64,000 nucleotides of DNA, from contig NZ_JACIDN010000007.1 of NCBI RefSeq assembly GCF_014196345.1, positions 1 through 64,000 of the forward strand, written 5' to 3'. The position numbers were made by a program, and so were the translations under genes. This document shows, in pieces, positions 8,071-17,029 of the stretch (within the stretch, counting starts at the first letter, position 1; every line of letters begins with the position of its first letter). The notes beneath the pieces are model-generated. The model made no database searches, was not told the origin of the DNA, and worked only from the letters and a program-made list of their open reading frames with translations. Origin of the DNA: Methylobacterium brachythecii. GTDB lineage: Bacteria; Pseudomonadota; Alphaproteobacteria; Rhizobiales; Beijerinckiaceae.

Positions 8071-8486
8071 CAGCTATCGGTCCGCTTACGCAGGAGCACG
8101 TAGGAGATCCCCTGGAGCCCGGTGAACTGGTTGATGCTGTTTCGGAGCTGCACGGCGATCGACGACGTGCCGAACACGACGGAGATCGTCGTGTTGTCGT
8201 TGGTGAATGCGTGGTTCTCGCTTCTTTGGTTCGGCGAGGCCTGCCTGATCGGCTCTACCCGCAGATCAGGCTTAGTCGACTGCGCCGGGAACGCGATCGT
8301 GAAGTTGAAGATGCCATCGTTGCCGGAGGGCGTCGGGGCCGGCGCTGCGATGAAGCCGCGCTGGATCACCTGGCAATTACGTGCGCCGAGCGCGATCAGC
8401 AGATCCTTCTCGGCTGCCGTAGAGACGTCGATCCCCGGCTTCGAGATCTTGATGACGCCGGGCTGGCGGAGCATACGCAGCACCAT
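8070..8486 (-). CDS. minor tail-tip protein, unknown
   Basis: A 138-residue protein without recognised family. The N-terminus (RQPGVIKISKPGIDVSTAAE) is similar in style to the N-terminal part of the next gene upstream (LWLSKPGYDCINDD), which suggests the set of small post-J genes derives from duplication of a tail module. Starts and stops overlap with both neighbours, so translation is coupled. Confidence 0.65.
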   Translation of the reverse strand: MVLRMLRQPGVIKISKPGIDVSTAAEKDLLIALGARNCQVIQRGFIAAPAPTPSGNDGIFNFTIAFPAQSTKPDLRVEPIRQASPNQRSENHAFTNDNTTISVVFGTSSIAVQLRNSINQFTGLQGISYVLLRKRTDS

Positions 8487-8926
8487 CAGTAGAGCGCCAC
8501 GAGATAGCGGACGAGGATGCCGGTGCTGGCACTGAAGCCGGTGATCGCAACCACGAAATACGCCGGATTGCCGTCGAGCAGCCGAGAATAGAATTCGCTA
8601 CCGCTGTAGCTGTTGCCCTGTCCGTCGTTCTCCGTTCCGTAATAGTTGTTGCGTCGCTCGGTGTTGGCATCTGCCATTGGCCGGAAGTCGAGGAGCGGAT
8701 CCCCGCCGAGGCCGGCGAGCGAAGACGGCAGATAGATCGGCGTGTTGGTGCTGGCGATGCCGGCGGCGATGATGCGGAACGGCTTGCGATCAGTGAAGCT
8801 CGTCGAGAGGAAGAACTTGGTCCGGTCGGTGCGGTCGTCGTTGATGCAGTCGTATCCCGGCTTTGAAAGCCACAGGCCGACTTCTCCGGTCGATGGATGC
8901 TGCCCGCGCAGTCTGCGACAAGTCAT
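8486..8926 (-). CDS. minor tail-tip protein, unknown
   Basis: A 146-residue protein without recognised domain, rich in Tyr/Ser/Gly (NNYYGTENDGQGNSYSGSEF), ending in a hydrophobic beta segment. The start at 8926 (MTCRRLRGQH) overlaps the stop of J as ATGA. An in-frame start at 8971 would run into J and is less likely. Position immediately after J suggests a tail-tip or fibre-adaptor role. Confidence 0.65.
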   Translation of the reverse strand: MTCRRLRGQHPSTGEVGLWLSKPGYDCINDDRTDRTKFFLSTSFTDRKPFRIIAAGIASTNTPIYLPSSLAGLGGDPLLDFRPMADANTERRNNYYGTENDGQGNSYSGSEFYSRLLDGNPAYFVVAITGFSASTGILVRYLVALY

Positions 8927-11900
8927 CAGTCGTAGAAATATTCGGCTTTGCCGCTGAGATTGATCACCCACTTGCCGTCTGGCGACTGCATGCTGCCGGC
9001 GGTGATAGCGCCGAGGTTTGCCGTGAGCGAGGACACGGTGAGCACGCTCATCTTCGCGGCCGTCACCGATCCCGTGACGATCAGGCTTCCGTCGACCTCC
9101 AGAGTGTAGGCGACCGCGCCATCGTTGCGGCGAACGCCCGTCATGACGAACCCGCCCGTGACGCCGTTGATCGAGCCGGTGACGCCGTACTGAACTTTGA
9201 GGCCGTCGATCGACGAGCCGTAGGTCGTGAGGGTTGCGGTCTGACCGTTCACTGTCGTGCTGAGGGCCTGGAGCGATGTCGCCGTCACCGAGATCTGGCC
9301 GTCGACCGTGTTGGCCCGCGTGGTGAGCGTGCTGATCGCTGTCGCGTTGCCGGTGATCAAGCCACCCTGCGTCGAGACTGTACTGCTGAGCGATACAAGC
9401 TGCTGCGAGATAGCGTCGATCTGGCCGCCCTGCGTCGAGACAGAAGCCTGCAAACTCTGAACCGCTTGCGCAGCGCCAGAAACCTGCCCTTCCGCCGTGG
9501 TCAGTCGGGCGGCGATAGCGTCCACGATGCTGGCAATCGCCGAAACCGCGTCAGATCGCGCCTTCACCTCGCGAGAGATCGCGGCGTTGCTCGCCTTCGT
9601 CCCGACAAGGATCTCCTGCCGCTGCAGAAAGTCGTTCACCGCCCGATCACTGGCGACGTCGGCGAGCTGGTCTAGCATCGTCGCGAGTTGCTGGATGGCT
9701 CCGCGGATGGTGTCATGGGCCGTGTCGATGGCGACGTTGCCGGAGACCGTATCGAGCGCGAGAAGGCCGCTACCGAGCGCCGAAACGTCGGCGATCTGCT
9801 TCTGGGCCTCGGCAGTCAGCGCCGCGATATCGACCGACAGGTTTGCCAGGAAGGAGCCATCCACGACCGGCGCGACGGTCAGGAAGGTCGTCTGCGCGTA
9901 GCCGCCGTGCAGACCGGTCCGGCCGAAGGCGCGGGCCCGCACCGTCACCGGCCCGTCGGTCTGCTGCATCATGGCTCGACCGCTCGAGGCGGGGCCGAAG
10001 GCGCTCAGCACGTCCCAGGTCGCGCCACCGTCGTAGGAGAGGTCTGCCTCGTAGTTCCGGGCTCCGCGCGTCGCCGACACACCCCAGACGACTTCGATCC
10101 CGGTCTCGATTCGGTCGCAGCGCGCGTGCAGCACGTCGACCTCGGGGATGAGCGGTTCGTCGAGCGGGTTGAGGCCGATTGGCACCGGGATGATCGGCGT
10201 CTCGCCCACGATCTGCCAGACGCGAGGGTCGTCCCGCACCATCTCGATCTGGACGTGATCCTCGTCGGCCGGGACCGCAGAGCGCGCGACCCAGGTCTGC
10301 TGCATCTCGGTGAGGCCGCCAACGACGACCGTGGTGGGCGCTTGGCTCTCGCGGGCCAAGACGTCGGCGAGAGCTAGGCCCGACGAGGCCGTGAGCGTGC
10401 TGACATCGGACGCGTGGAGCTCCAGACTTCGAACGCCCTGGCCGCGCACCCGGATGATGCCCCAGTCCTTGCCGACCCGAGTCCGGATCGATCCATAGAC
10501 CCAGTCCGTCGAGACGCTGGCATCGTAGTCGAGCGTGAGGACGTTGCCGCTGAAGCTGGCGACCCCGTAGGCCGTGGTCTGCTTCAGGAACCACATGTCG
10601 CTGAGGATGTGGTCGCCGGGATAGATCAAACGGCCGTCCCAGCTCGTCGTCACCGAACGCTCGGCGCCGCGGAACACCGCGCAGGCGGCGAGCCACTTCG
10701 CGTGCTTCAGGGCATGCACGGCCTCGGTGATGCCGGGCACCTTGTAGCGCTTCGGCGTGCGGGTCGGCGGCCCGTAGGAGTAGCGCACCTCGTCGGGCTT
10801 CTTCGGATCGCCCTCGCGCTCGTACTCGACGATGACGTCGCCGCCCTCGACCTTCGTCTTGAAAGTTGCGGTCCCGGAATCCCGGATGGTCTGGCGGCGG
10901 CTGATGATGCGACGTGGCTGCGCCTGCGGCTCGTCCCGCACGAACGAGTGGACCGAGCCGACCTTGATTGGATCCGCCCGCATCGGATGCAGGATTAGCG
11001 ATGCCGCTTCCCAGAAGCCCGAGACCTCCGGCAGCACACCATCGAAGGTGTCGGCCTCGGTCAGTAGTCCGGCATAGTAGGCAGCCTTGTCGACGTCTGC
11101 ACCAGCGTCGAGCGCGAGGCCGTAATTGGCCCGGACCAGGTCGGCGTAGGACCAGACGGCCTTACGCGTAGCGCGATCGACCCAGGCGCCGTTCTCGAAG
11201 ACCGGCACGATGCGCGTCGCGAGCACCGAGACGTCGGAAAAGGCGGTCACCGTCAGACCAGGGCCGGCGCGCACCCGCATCACGATCTCGGAGGTCTGCG
11301 GCCTGACGCGGACGTCGTCCTTGAAGGCCGTCATCTCGTCCCAGGTGAAGCTGTTCTGACCGAACTCCTTGGGGTCGGGGTAGATGTTCTGCGCGTTGAC
11401 CTCGTAGGCGCCCTCGGCCGGCCAGCGGATGATCTTCGAGAAGCGGCTTGCCGTCGTGACGAGCACGTTGTTGTAGGCGTCCCGCAGCAGTTCGAAGGGC
11501 TGTCCGATGACCGCACCGGTATCCGGGTCGATCCGGCGCGCCATCCAGACGGCCTCGGCCGAGGCCTTGCGCCGCTCGCCGCTGTTCACGCCGATCAGGT
11601 AGACGGCCGGGATGGTCCAGGAGAGCAGGACCGAGTCCGACACGACGCCCTGCGGCTGAGCGCGGAACCAGGGTGAGACGTTCGGATTGCCGCCGACGCG
11701 CGGGACTTCCTGGCCGGCGACGTCTCCCGATGCGATGGCGTCGCCAGGCGCGATCGTCGAGGGCTGCTCGTACAGGAATTCGATCGCCGTCTGCGCGGCC
11801 GGATCGGTCCCGGTCACCGGCTGGTTGAAGGGGGCGATGAGGCCGCCCTGTGACGCATCCCAGAAGACGGCGTCGCCGACTTTGATCTGGTGGACCTCGT

Positions 11901-12549
11901 ATTTGCCGATGCCGAGCGTAAGGCGCTTCGTGAGCACCATCGTGACGCCGTCGTAGCGGAAATAGTCGCGCTGAGAGAGCGGCGGAACCGACCAGCATTC
12001 ACCGTACTGCAGAGGCTTGCGGCCGCCCGGCTTCGGCACGTTGCCACCGCCCGACACGCTATAGAGCGTCTGCGTCTTGTCCTTGGCTGCCGAGGCCTGC
12101 TGCGCCGCGTAGGCGAGGCCGATCCCGCCCACGACCATGCCGGCCTGGATCGCGGTCGTAAGCACGCCCGTTGCCGCACCCCCACCGAACAGCAGAGAGC
12201 CGGAGATCAGAGGCGCCACGACCGGCGCGAGCGCGATGAGGGCGATAGACGCGATGGCGAGCCCGATGGAGGCGAAGCCGCCCCGGCCTGGCACCACCGT
12301 GAACACCACGACGTCGTTGGGGCCGATCAGCGTCTTCGACCACTGCGCCTTGATCTTGGCGGTGGCATCGCTCGGCACGAACGGACGCTGATCCACGACG
12401 CCGCGGCGGTGGACCGACACGACGAAGTCGCGATGCCGCGCCGGGCGATGCCGGGCGACGATCGTGGAGAGCCGGCGCCGCCTGTTCGGCAGCGTCACGG
12501 GCTCGCCGCGGGTCTGCCCGACGACGTTCGTGGTGAGGACTAAAGTCAT
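8926..12549 (-). CDS. tail tip attachment / host-specificity protein J
   Basis: A 1207-residue protein of the lambda J / TipJ type that forms the tail tip and contacts the receptor. The N-terminal third includes two or three hydrophobic stretches (about 90-150) and the WSVPPLSQRDYFRYDG region. The middle (about 250-750) is the conserved hub with WAVRMARRI-like and phage-tail type III segments. A fibronectin-like segment follows (YEADLSYDGGATWDVL), then a long helical, Ala/Ser/Thr-rich coiled-coil region (about 930-1130) with repeated STQGGQIDAIS-type motifs, and a short beta C-terminus. It follows the NlpC/P60 gene, as K precedes J in lambda-like phages. Confidence 0.88.
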   Translation of the reverse strand: MTLVLTTNVVGQTRGEPVTLPNRRRRLSTIVARHRPARHRDFVVSVHRRGVVDQRPFVPSDATAKIKAQWSKTLIGPNDVVVFTVVPGRGGFASIGLAIASIALIALAPVVAPLISGSLLFGGGAATGVLTTAIQAGMVVGGIGLAYAAQQASAAKDKTQTLYSVSGGGNVPKPGGRKPLQYGECWSVPPLSQRDYFRYDGVTMVLTKRLTLGIGKYEVHQIKVGDAVFWDASQGGLIAPFNQPVTGTDPAAQTAIEFLYEQPSTIAPGDAIASGDVAGQEVPRVGGNPNVSPWFRAQPQGVVSDSVLLSWTIPAVYLIGVNSGERRKASAEAVWMARRIDPDTGAVIGQPFELLRDAYNNVLVTTASRFSKIIRWPAEGAYEVNAQNIYPDPKEFGQNSFTWDEMTAFKDDVRVRPQTSEIVMRVRAGPGLTVTAFSDVSVLATRIVPVFENGAWVDRATRKAVWSYADLVRANYGLALDAGADVDKAAYYAGLLTEADTFDGVLPEVSGFWEAASLILHPMRADPIKVGSVHSFVRDEPQAQPRRIISRRQTIRDSGTATFKTKVEGGDVIVEYEREGDPKKPDEVRYSYGPPTRTPKRYKVPGITEAVHALKHAKWLAACAVFRGAERSVTTSWDGRLIYPGDHILSDMWFLKQTTAYGVASFSGNVLTLDYDASVSTDWVYGSIRTRVGKDWGIIRVRGQGVRSLELHASDVSTLTASSGLALADVLARESQAPTTVVVGGLTEMQQTWVARSAVPADEDHVQIEMVRDDPRVWQIVGETPIIPVPIGLNPLDEPLIPEVDVLHARCDRIETGIEVVWGVSATRGARNYEADLSYDGGATWDVLSAFGPASSGRAMMQQTDGPVTVRARAFGRTGLHGGYAQTTFLTVAPVVDGSFLANLSVDIAALTAEAQKQIADVSALGSGLLALDTVSGNVAIDTAHDTIRGAIQQLATMLDQLADVASDRAVNDFLQRQEILVGTKASNAAISREVKARSDAVSAIASIVDAIAARLTTAEGQVSGAAQAVQSLQASVSTQGGQIDAISQQLVSLSSTVSTQGGLITGNATAISTLTTRANTVDGQISVTATSLQALSTTVNGQTATLTTYGSSIDGLKVQYGVTGSINGVTGGFVMTGVRRNDGAVAYTLEVDGSLIVTGSVTAAKMSVLTVSSLTANLGAITAGSMQSPDGKWVINLSGKAEYFYD

Positions 12550-12664
12550 CAGCCGAGGTAGCTCATAATATTAGACCGCGATTCAGGAGATGTGGCGCTG
12601 AGCAGACTTGTCGGGATGGTTTTGCAGTAGCAGCATGAGAAACACTGGAGCATAGGAGTGAAGC

Positions 12665-12934
12665 GTGGGACATCCAGACCTCGACACGAATTCTGCTCAC
12701 ACAGCCATGTTGGCGACTATCGGAATGCTCGTGAAAGCTCTTGATCGGAAAGGTTCGCTCGATACCGAGGGCCTGATAGATGATCTCAGGCAGGCAGCTG
12801 TTGGCCATCGCCAATCCGGTCTTCCGAAATCAGGCGATCTCCTCGGACAGATTGCCGATCATCTTCAATCGACGACAGAACTGCCTCGGATTGCTTCAAT
12901 GCCTCACACAGCAGACTTCAAGTGGTTAGCTTAG
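12665..12934 (+). CDS. plus-strand accessory gene inside the tail operon
   Basis: An 89-residue hydrophilic, helical protein without recognised domain (AMLATIGMLVKALDRKG, EGLIDDLRQAA, GDLLGQIADHL). It runs opposite to the surrounding tail genes, between the end of the NlpC/P60 gene and the start of J. A GGAG sequence lies 7 bases before its GTG start. Its last 17 bases overlap the 3' end of the NlpC/P60 gene in antisense. This is the usual layout of a moron, an independently transcribed gene carried by the prophage. Base composition is less GC-rich than its neighbours. Confidence 0.65.
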   Translation: MGHPDLDTNSAHTAMLATIGMLVKALDRKGSLDTEGLIDDLRQAAVGHRQSGLPKSGDLLGQIADHLQSTTELPRIASMPHTADFKWLA

Positions 12935-13328
12935 ACGGAACGATGTAATTCAACCGCCACCGGCGCGCGGCAGCGAGTTCGAGCGGCGGGTCCAACACCA
13001 CGCCGTGCCCCTCATCCGTGTGCCAGATCATTCCCGCTCCTATGGCGAGGAAGGTACCGACATGGGTTTCGGCGCCGGACGTCTTGCCCATCAAAACGAC
13101 AGCGCCGTCGACCGGCTGCGGCACTGAAATCCACTCCTGCCGAACCGGGTGTCCCGCGAGCATCCGAGCTCGGTCCCGGATATCCGCGATCAGCGTTGGG
13201 TCGGCCGCCGGCAGAAGCCTTCCGAACAGCTCGGCCTGCGTCAGCGAGGCTAGCCACCAGCAGTGCCGCCCCAGTCGGTCGTAGGGCGTTCCCTGCCATC
13301 GCCGCAGGAACGCGTCCCGATCCGTCAC
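12918..13328 (-). CDS. NlpC/P60-family tail assembly peptidase
   Basis: A 136-residue protein of the NlpC/P60 cysteine peptidase fold, found at this place in siphophage tail operons (lambda K equivalent). The presumed nucleophile Cys is in YDRLGRHCWWLASLTQAE, and the His is in ETHVGTFLAI, followed by GMIWHTDEGHGV. It probably works on peptidoglycan during DNA entry or on tail-tip maturation. Its start overlaps the stop of the DUF1833-like gene. Confidence 0.85.
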   Translation of the reverse strand: MTDRDAFLRRWQGTPYDRLGRHCWWLASLTQAELFGRLLPAADPTLIADIRDRARMLAGHPVRQEWISVPQPVDGAVVLMGKTSGAETHVGTFLAIGAGMIWHTDEGHGVVLDPPLELAAARRWRLNYIVPSKLTT

Positions 13329-13873
13329 GAGAACAGCGCCGGATAGTTGTCCCGGTCGAAAAAGGCGTTGTCACCGGTCGGCACGTTCTGGTTTCGGCCA
13401 TCCGGCCAAGCGATCGTCCCAGAGGCCTGCGTCGCGTCGATCGCGACCTCGGTCATCAGCAGGCCGTTCAAGCCGTCGTCGTCAGGTCCGGTGACCGCGT
13501 CGAGCTGTCCCGGCAGTACACGGTAGAACCGAAGGCTCACCCGGATCTCCTCGTCGTATCCGATGGTGCCCTCGAGCAAAGCGTTGATCTCGTCTGACGC
13601 GCCGTCGATCTGCAGCTTGCCGTCCGTCGGCCCGTCGCGATCGGCGCCCGGCCGGATCACTGTGAAGGCCAGGAGCAGGTGCGGAAGCTTCGGGCCGCCC
13701 TCGGCAATCGGAAGGCCGATGGTGTCGCCCGGATTGCCAAAATTGTTCGCGACATCGCGCACCATGTAGACGGGCGCCGGGAAGGACGGGTGGTCGATGG
13801 CCAGACCGACCACCTCGACGCCCTCGTCGTCCCCCGAGGCGTAACTCTCTTCCAACGCTGCCTTGAGGGTCAC
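13325..13873 (-). CDS. DUF1833-like tail protein
   Basis: A 182-residue protein resembling DUF1833 (PF08875), a minor tail family next to NlpC/P60 genes: the N-terminal LKAALEESYASGDDEG and VVGLAIDHPSFPAPVYMVRD fit. It is beta-rich and acidic. It probably forms part of the distal tail, like lambda L or M in position. Overlap with the NlpC/P60 gene suggests coupled translation. Confidence 0.7.
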   Translation of the reverse strand: MTLKAALEESYASGDDEGVEVVGLAIDHPSFPAPVYMVRDVANNFGNPGDTIGLPIAEGGPKLPHLLLAFTVIRPGADRDGPTDGKLQIDGASDEINALLEGTIGYDEEIRVSLRFYRVLPGQLDAVTGPDDDGLNGLLMTEVAIDATQASGTIAWPDGRNQNVPTGDNAFFDRDNYPALFS

Positions 13874-13876
13874 GCT

Positions 13877-14245
13877 CTACCAGTCCTTCACGAGGAGCGT
13901 GAACGAGACGATCCACCTCGTGCGGACGTTGCCGGCGAGGCCGACCTTGCCCTTGATCCGACAGGTACGCGTGCCGATCGACATATCGGGCAGCAGCACC
14001 GGACCCGTGAACCAGCGCGTGCCGGTGTTGAGGTCGTCGCGGTGGAAGTTCTTGAAGACGACGAACTGCTCAGGCGTCAGCCGAACCTGCATCGTCAGCG
14101 GCGTTTCGACGTAGAGCTTGCGACGACGCGGGATATCCGGGCCATCGTCCATCTCGGTGTCTTTGGTCTCCGGATGGAGCTCGCCGGTGCCCATGCTCTG
14201 GGCAAGCCCGGTCAGGTCCGGGAGGCTTGCGGGCCAAGTTGGCAT
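13877..14245 (-). CDS. minor tail protein, unknown
   Basis: A 122-residue protein in the position of lambda M, directly after the tape measure gene. It begins MPTWPASLPDLT and contains LTMQVRLTPEQFVVFKNFHRDD, typical of small distal-tail proteins that fold as a beta sandwich. It is separated by three bases from both neighbours. Confidence 0.7.
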   Translation of the reverse strand: MPTWPASLPDLTGLAQSMGTGELHPETKDTEMDDGPDIPRRRKLYVETPLTMQVRLTPEQFVVFKNFHRDDLNTGTRWFTGPVLLPDMSIGTRTCRIKGKVGLAGNVRTRWIVSFTLLVKDW

Positions 14246-14248
14246 GGA

Positions 14249-17029
14249 TCAGCCGATCCGCGTCGCTGGCGTGTTGAACTGCTCGCGGAACGCGCCCCGG
14301 CCGCCGCGGCCCTGGTTCGCGAGGCCGTCGCCGACGGTGCGAAGCGCCTGGTCGTAGCCGCCGCTGGCGTTGCGGCGCGGCGGCCCGTCTGCCGCGAGAG
14401 GGACGCCCGGCGGTGGGATAAAATTAATGACGGGGGCTCCGCCGTTGCTGTTTGCGGCCTGCATCGTGGCGGCGCGCGGCATCACGTAGCTGCCGCCGGT
14501 GACGTAGCCGCCGCCGGCATAGCCGCGAACGCCCCGGCGCATCGCTTCGAGAACGGGGACGCCGATCCGGTTCGTTGCCGCCTTGTCGAAGACGTACTCG
14601 TCTTTGTGCACGATGCCGGCGACATCGTACTTGGCGCCGGGCCCCGTATAGCCGCCGCTCTCGAAGCCGAAGAGACTCTTCAGCCCGGAGAACAGGCCAC
14701 CTTCGCCGCTGAACAGCTTGCTCAGCAGACCCATGTCGGACGAGCCGCGCTTGCCGAAGATCATGTCGGAGATCGACGTAGCAGCGAGATCGGCTGCCTT
14801 GTTCTTGATGCCACCGAGCACGTCCTGGAGCGTCTTGGCCTTGCCGGCGCCGTCGATGAGGTCCCGCGTCAGCGTCCGGACGCCGTCGGTCCCGACGCCG
14901 CGAAGATCGTCCGTTCGTTTGCTGCTCTCGCGTAGATCCTCGACGCGCTTCGCCGCATCGGCCGCTCGATCGGCATAGTCTTTGATCTGGGCCGTCAGGT
15001 CCGGCGTGATATCGCGATCCGCGCGCTTGGCGGCCGTCAGCAGCTCTTGCTCGGTCCGGTAGCGGGCGACCACGTCGGCCGTCATGCCGTAGGTCTGCGC
15101 TTCCTCGCCCTGGCGCCGGATGCGGTCGTCGGTCTGCTTCAGGGCCCGGTCGTACTCGTCGACCTTGTCGGCCCCGCCGCCGCCCTTCGACTGCGCCTCG
15201 AGGCGGGCCATCTGACCGGCGCGCTCGATCTGACCACGCGCATCGCTGCCGGTGATCGTCTTGCCGATGAGGTCGAAAGCCTTCTGGCGTTGGGCGACGT
15301 CCGCCTTCTCGGCGTCGGTCTTGGCCTTCAGAGAGTCGATACGCAGCTGGTCCTGGCGCCGAGACATCTCCTCGGACGAGATAATCTTGCCGTTGGCGTC
15401 GGTGAGGGTCTCGATCGCCCGCGTCACGCCAAGGTAGGCGTTCTCGGTCTGGTCGAAGTCAGCCAGCTTCCCGCGCGCCTCGGGGCTGGAAAGGGCGTCG
15501 CTCAGGTCGGACTGCTGCTTTCTGAGCTGAGACAGGCGGCTGTAATTCGGATCGACGGCGCGCGCGATGTCACCTGCCGTGGTGGAGGCCCGATTAGCCG
15601 CCTCGGTGGCTGCACGGCCTGCCGTCTCGCGGCGCTCTGTATCGAGAATGACCTTTGCAGCTTCGAGCTGGCGCGCTGTCTCGTTATCGTAGGGATTAAG
15701 CGGCTCCAAGCCGCTAACCTTCCGGTTGATGTTGGTGTTATCGACAAGCTTCTGAAGCCGATCGACCGCCTCCTGCGCGCCTTCGGGGACGATACCGAGC
15801 TTGATGCCGGCGATGCGCTTGGCCGCTTCCCAGTAGCTGTTCGCAGCCGTTGTTGCCGTCTGCCACGCCGCCGCCCAACCGGTGGTGGCAGCGGTGTTGG
15901 CCTCGACGGTCGAGCGCAGATACTCGGCCGCCGTCTGCTGCGCAGCCGAGCGATTGCCCTGCTCGAGCTGCGTAAGGATGAGCTGCTTCGTCCGGTCGTC
16001 GAGGCCGCCGATCTTCGAAGCAATGTCGTCGATGCCAGTCGTCAGGTTCGAAAACGACGCCGCCAATTGCTGGGTCGCGGTCACGGTGTCCTGGCCCGTG
16101 ATCCGAGCGTAGCGCTCTGTCTCCCGGGTCAGATCGCCGATCACCGGGAGGGCGATCTGACCGGTCTGCGCGTAGGCGGCCACGATCTCGCGCGCCGTTG
16201 AGGTCGAAACCTTTCCGGCTTCGGCGTTGCCCTTGGCGAGGGCATCGAGATCTGAGACGGACGCGCCGGTTCCGCGGCCGAGCCCGAGCGTCGCCTGCTC
16301 AAGTTTCTGCCGATCGTCGGACGCACTCTTCGCCGCAAATGCAAAGGCTGCGACCGCCGCCAGCGTGGCTGTCGTCGCCACCGTGAAGGGTGTGACAAGG
16401 GCCGTCGCCGAGACGCCGAGCTGCTTCAGGCCCTGCGTCAGACCGCCTTCTCTGTCGCCCAGCTTCTGCAGGACCTGAGACCCCTGCTGCACGGCGATCG
16501 TGCTGAGCGGAGCCCCGCCGACCAACTGCGAACTTACGTCGAAGGCCTGATACTTCACGAAGAGCTTGTCGTTCGTGCTCAGACCGCGGGAGGTGTTGTC
16601 GTTGACCCCGTATTTCTGCTGCGACAGGTAGCGCAGCCGATCCGCCTCGCTGTCGCTGAGGTTACTGCGCCCGATGATGTCGGCGTCCTTGGCCTGCTGG
16701 CGCCCGTTCCGATAGTCCTGGTCCAGACGGCGGCGGAGGGCTTCGATCTCCCTTTGCGTTGCGGGGCTCGGCGTCGGGATGCTGGCCGGTATCGCGGGCG
16801 CGGCAGATGCGCCAGCCGCACCCTTCGCCGAGCTCTGCGCCTGACGCGCCGCGTTGGCAGCCTCGTTCGTCTTGGCCGTCAGCTTTTCCGTCGCGGCCGT
16901 CGCGCGATCAGCGGCTGCGCCAACGTCGCTGAAGGCGTCCTGACCGGCGCGGCCGGCCTGGTCGAAGGCTTGCTTGATCTCGGCGCCGCCCTCGGCCTGC
17001 AGGCGAATGGCATAGCTCTTCGTCGCCAT
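14249..17029 (-). CDS. tail tape measure protein
   Basis: A 926-residue protein that sets tail length and is ejected during infection. It begins MATKSYAIRLQAEGG, typical of lambda H-like tape measures, and is dominated by long Ala/Gln/Lys/Asp-rich helices (about 30-130 and 330-740). A hydrophobic segment lies at about 205-240 (ALVTPFTVATTATLAAVAAFAFAA), and a Gly/Tyr-rich segment near 790-850 (FESGGYTGPGAKYDVAGIVHKDE) is the conserved C-terminal tape-measure motif. Its ATG overlaps the stop of the frameshifted chaperone frame, the standard G/T-H order. Confidence 0.92.
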   Translation of the reverse strand: MATKSYAIRLQAEGGAEIKQAFDQAGRAGQDAFSDVGAAADRATAATEKLTAKTNEAANAARQAQSSAKGAAGASAAPAIPASIPTPSPATQREIEALRRRLDQDYRNGRQQAKDADIIGRSNLSDSEADRLRYLSQQKYGVNDNTSRGLSTNDKLFVKYQAFDVSSQLVGGAPLSTIAVQQGSQVLQKLGDREGGLTQGLKQLGVSATALVTPFTVATTATLAAVAAFAFAAKSASDDRQKLEQATLGLGRGTGASVSDLDALAKGNAEAGKVSTSTAREIVAAYAQTGQIALPVIGDLTRETERYARITGQDTVTATQQLAASFSNLTTGIDDIASKIGGLDDRTKQLILTQLEQGNRSAAQQTAAEYLRSTVEANTAATTGWAAAWQTATTAANSYWEAAKRIAGIKLGIVPEGAQEAVDRLQKLVDNTNINRKVSGLEPLNPYDNETARQLEAAKVILDTERRETAGRAATEAANRASTTAGDIARAVDPNYSRLSQLRKQQSDLSDALSSPEARGKLADFDQTENAYLGVTRAIETLTDANGKIISSEEMSRRQDQLRIDSLKAKTDAEKADVAQRQKAFDLIGKTITGSDARGQIERAGQMARLEAQSKGGGGADKVDEYDRALKQTDDRIRRQGEEAQTYGMTADVVARYRTEQELLTAAKRADRDITPDLTAQIKDYADRAADAAKRVEDLRESSKRTDDLRGVGTDGVRTLTRDLIDGAGKAKTLQDVLGGIKNKAADLAATSISDMIFGKRGSSDMGLLSKLFSGEGGLFSGLKSLFGFESGGYTGPGAKYDVAGIVHKDEYVFDKAATNRIGVPVLEAMRRGVRGYAGGGYVTGGSYVMPRAATMQAANSNGGAPVINFIPPPGVPLAADGPPRRNASGGYDQALRTVGDGLANQGRGGRGAFREQFNTPATRIG

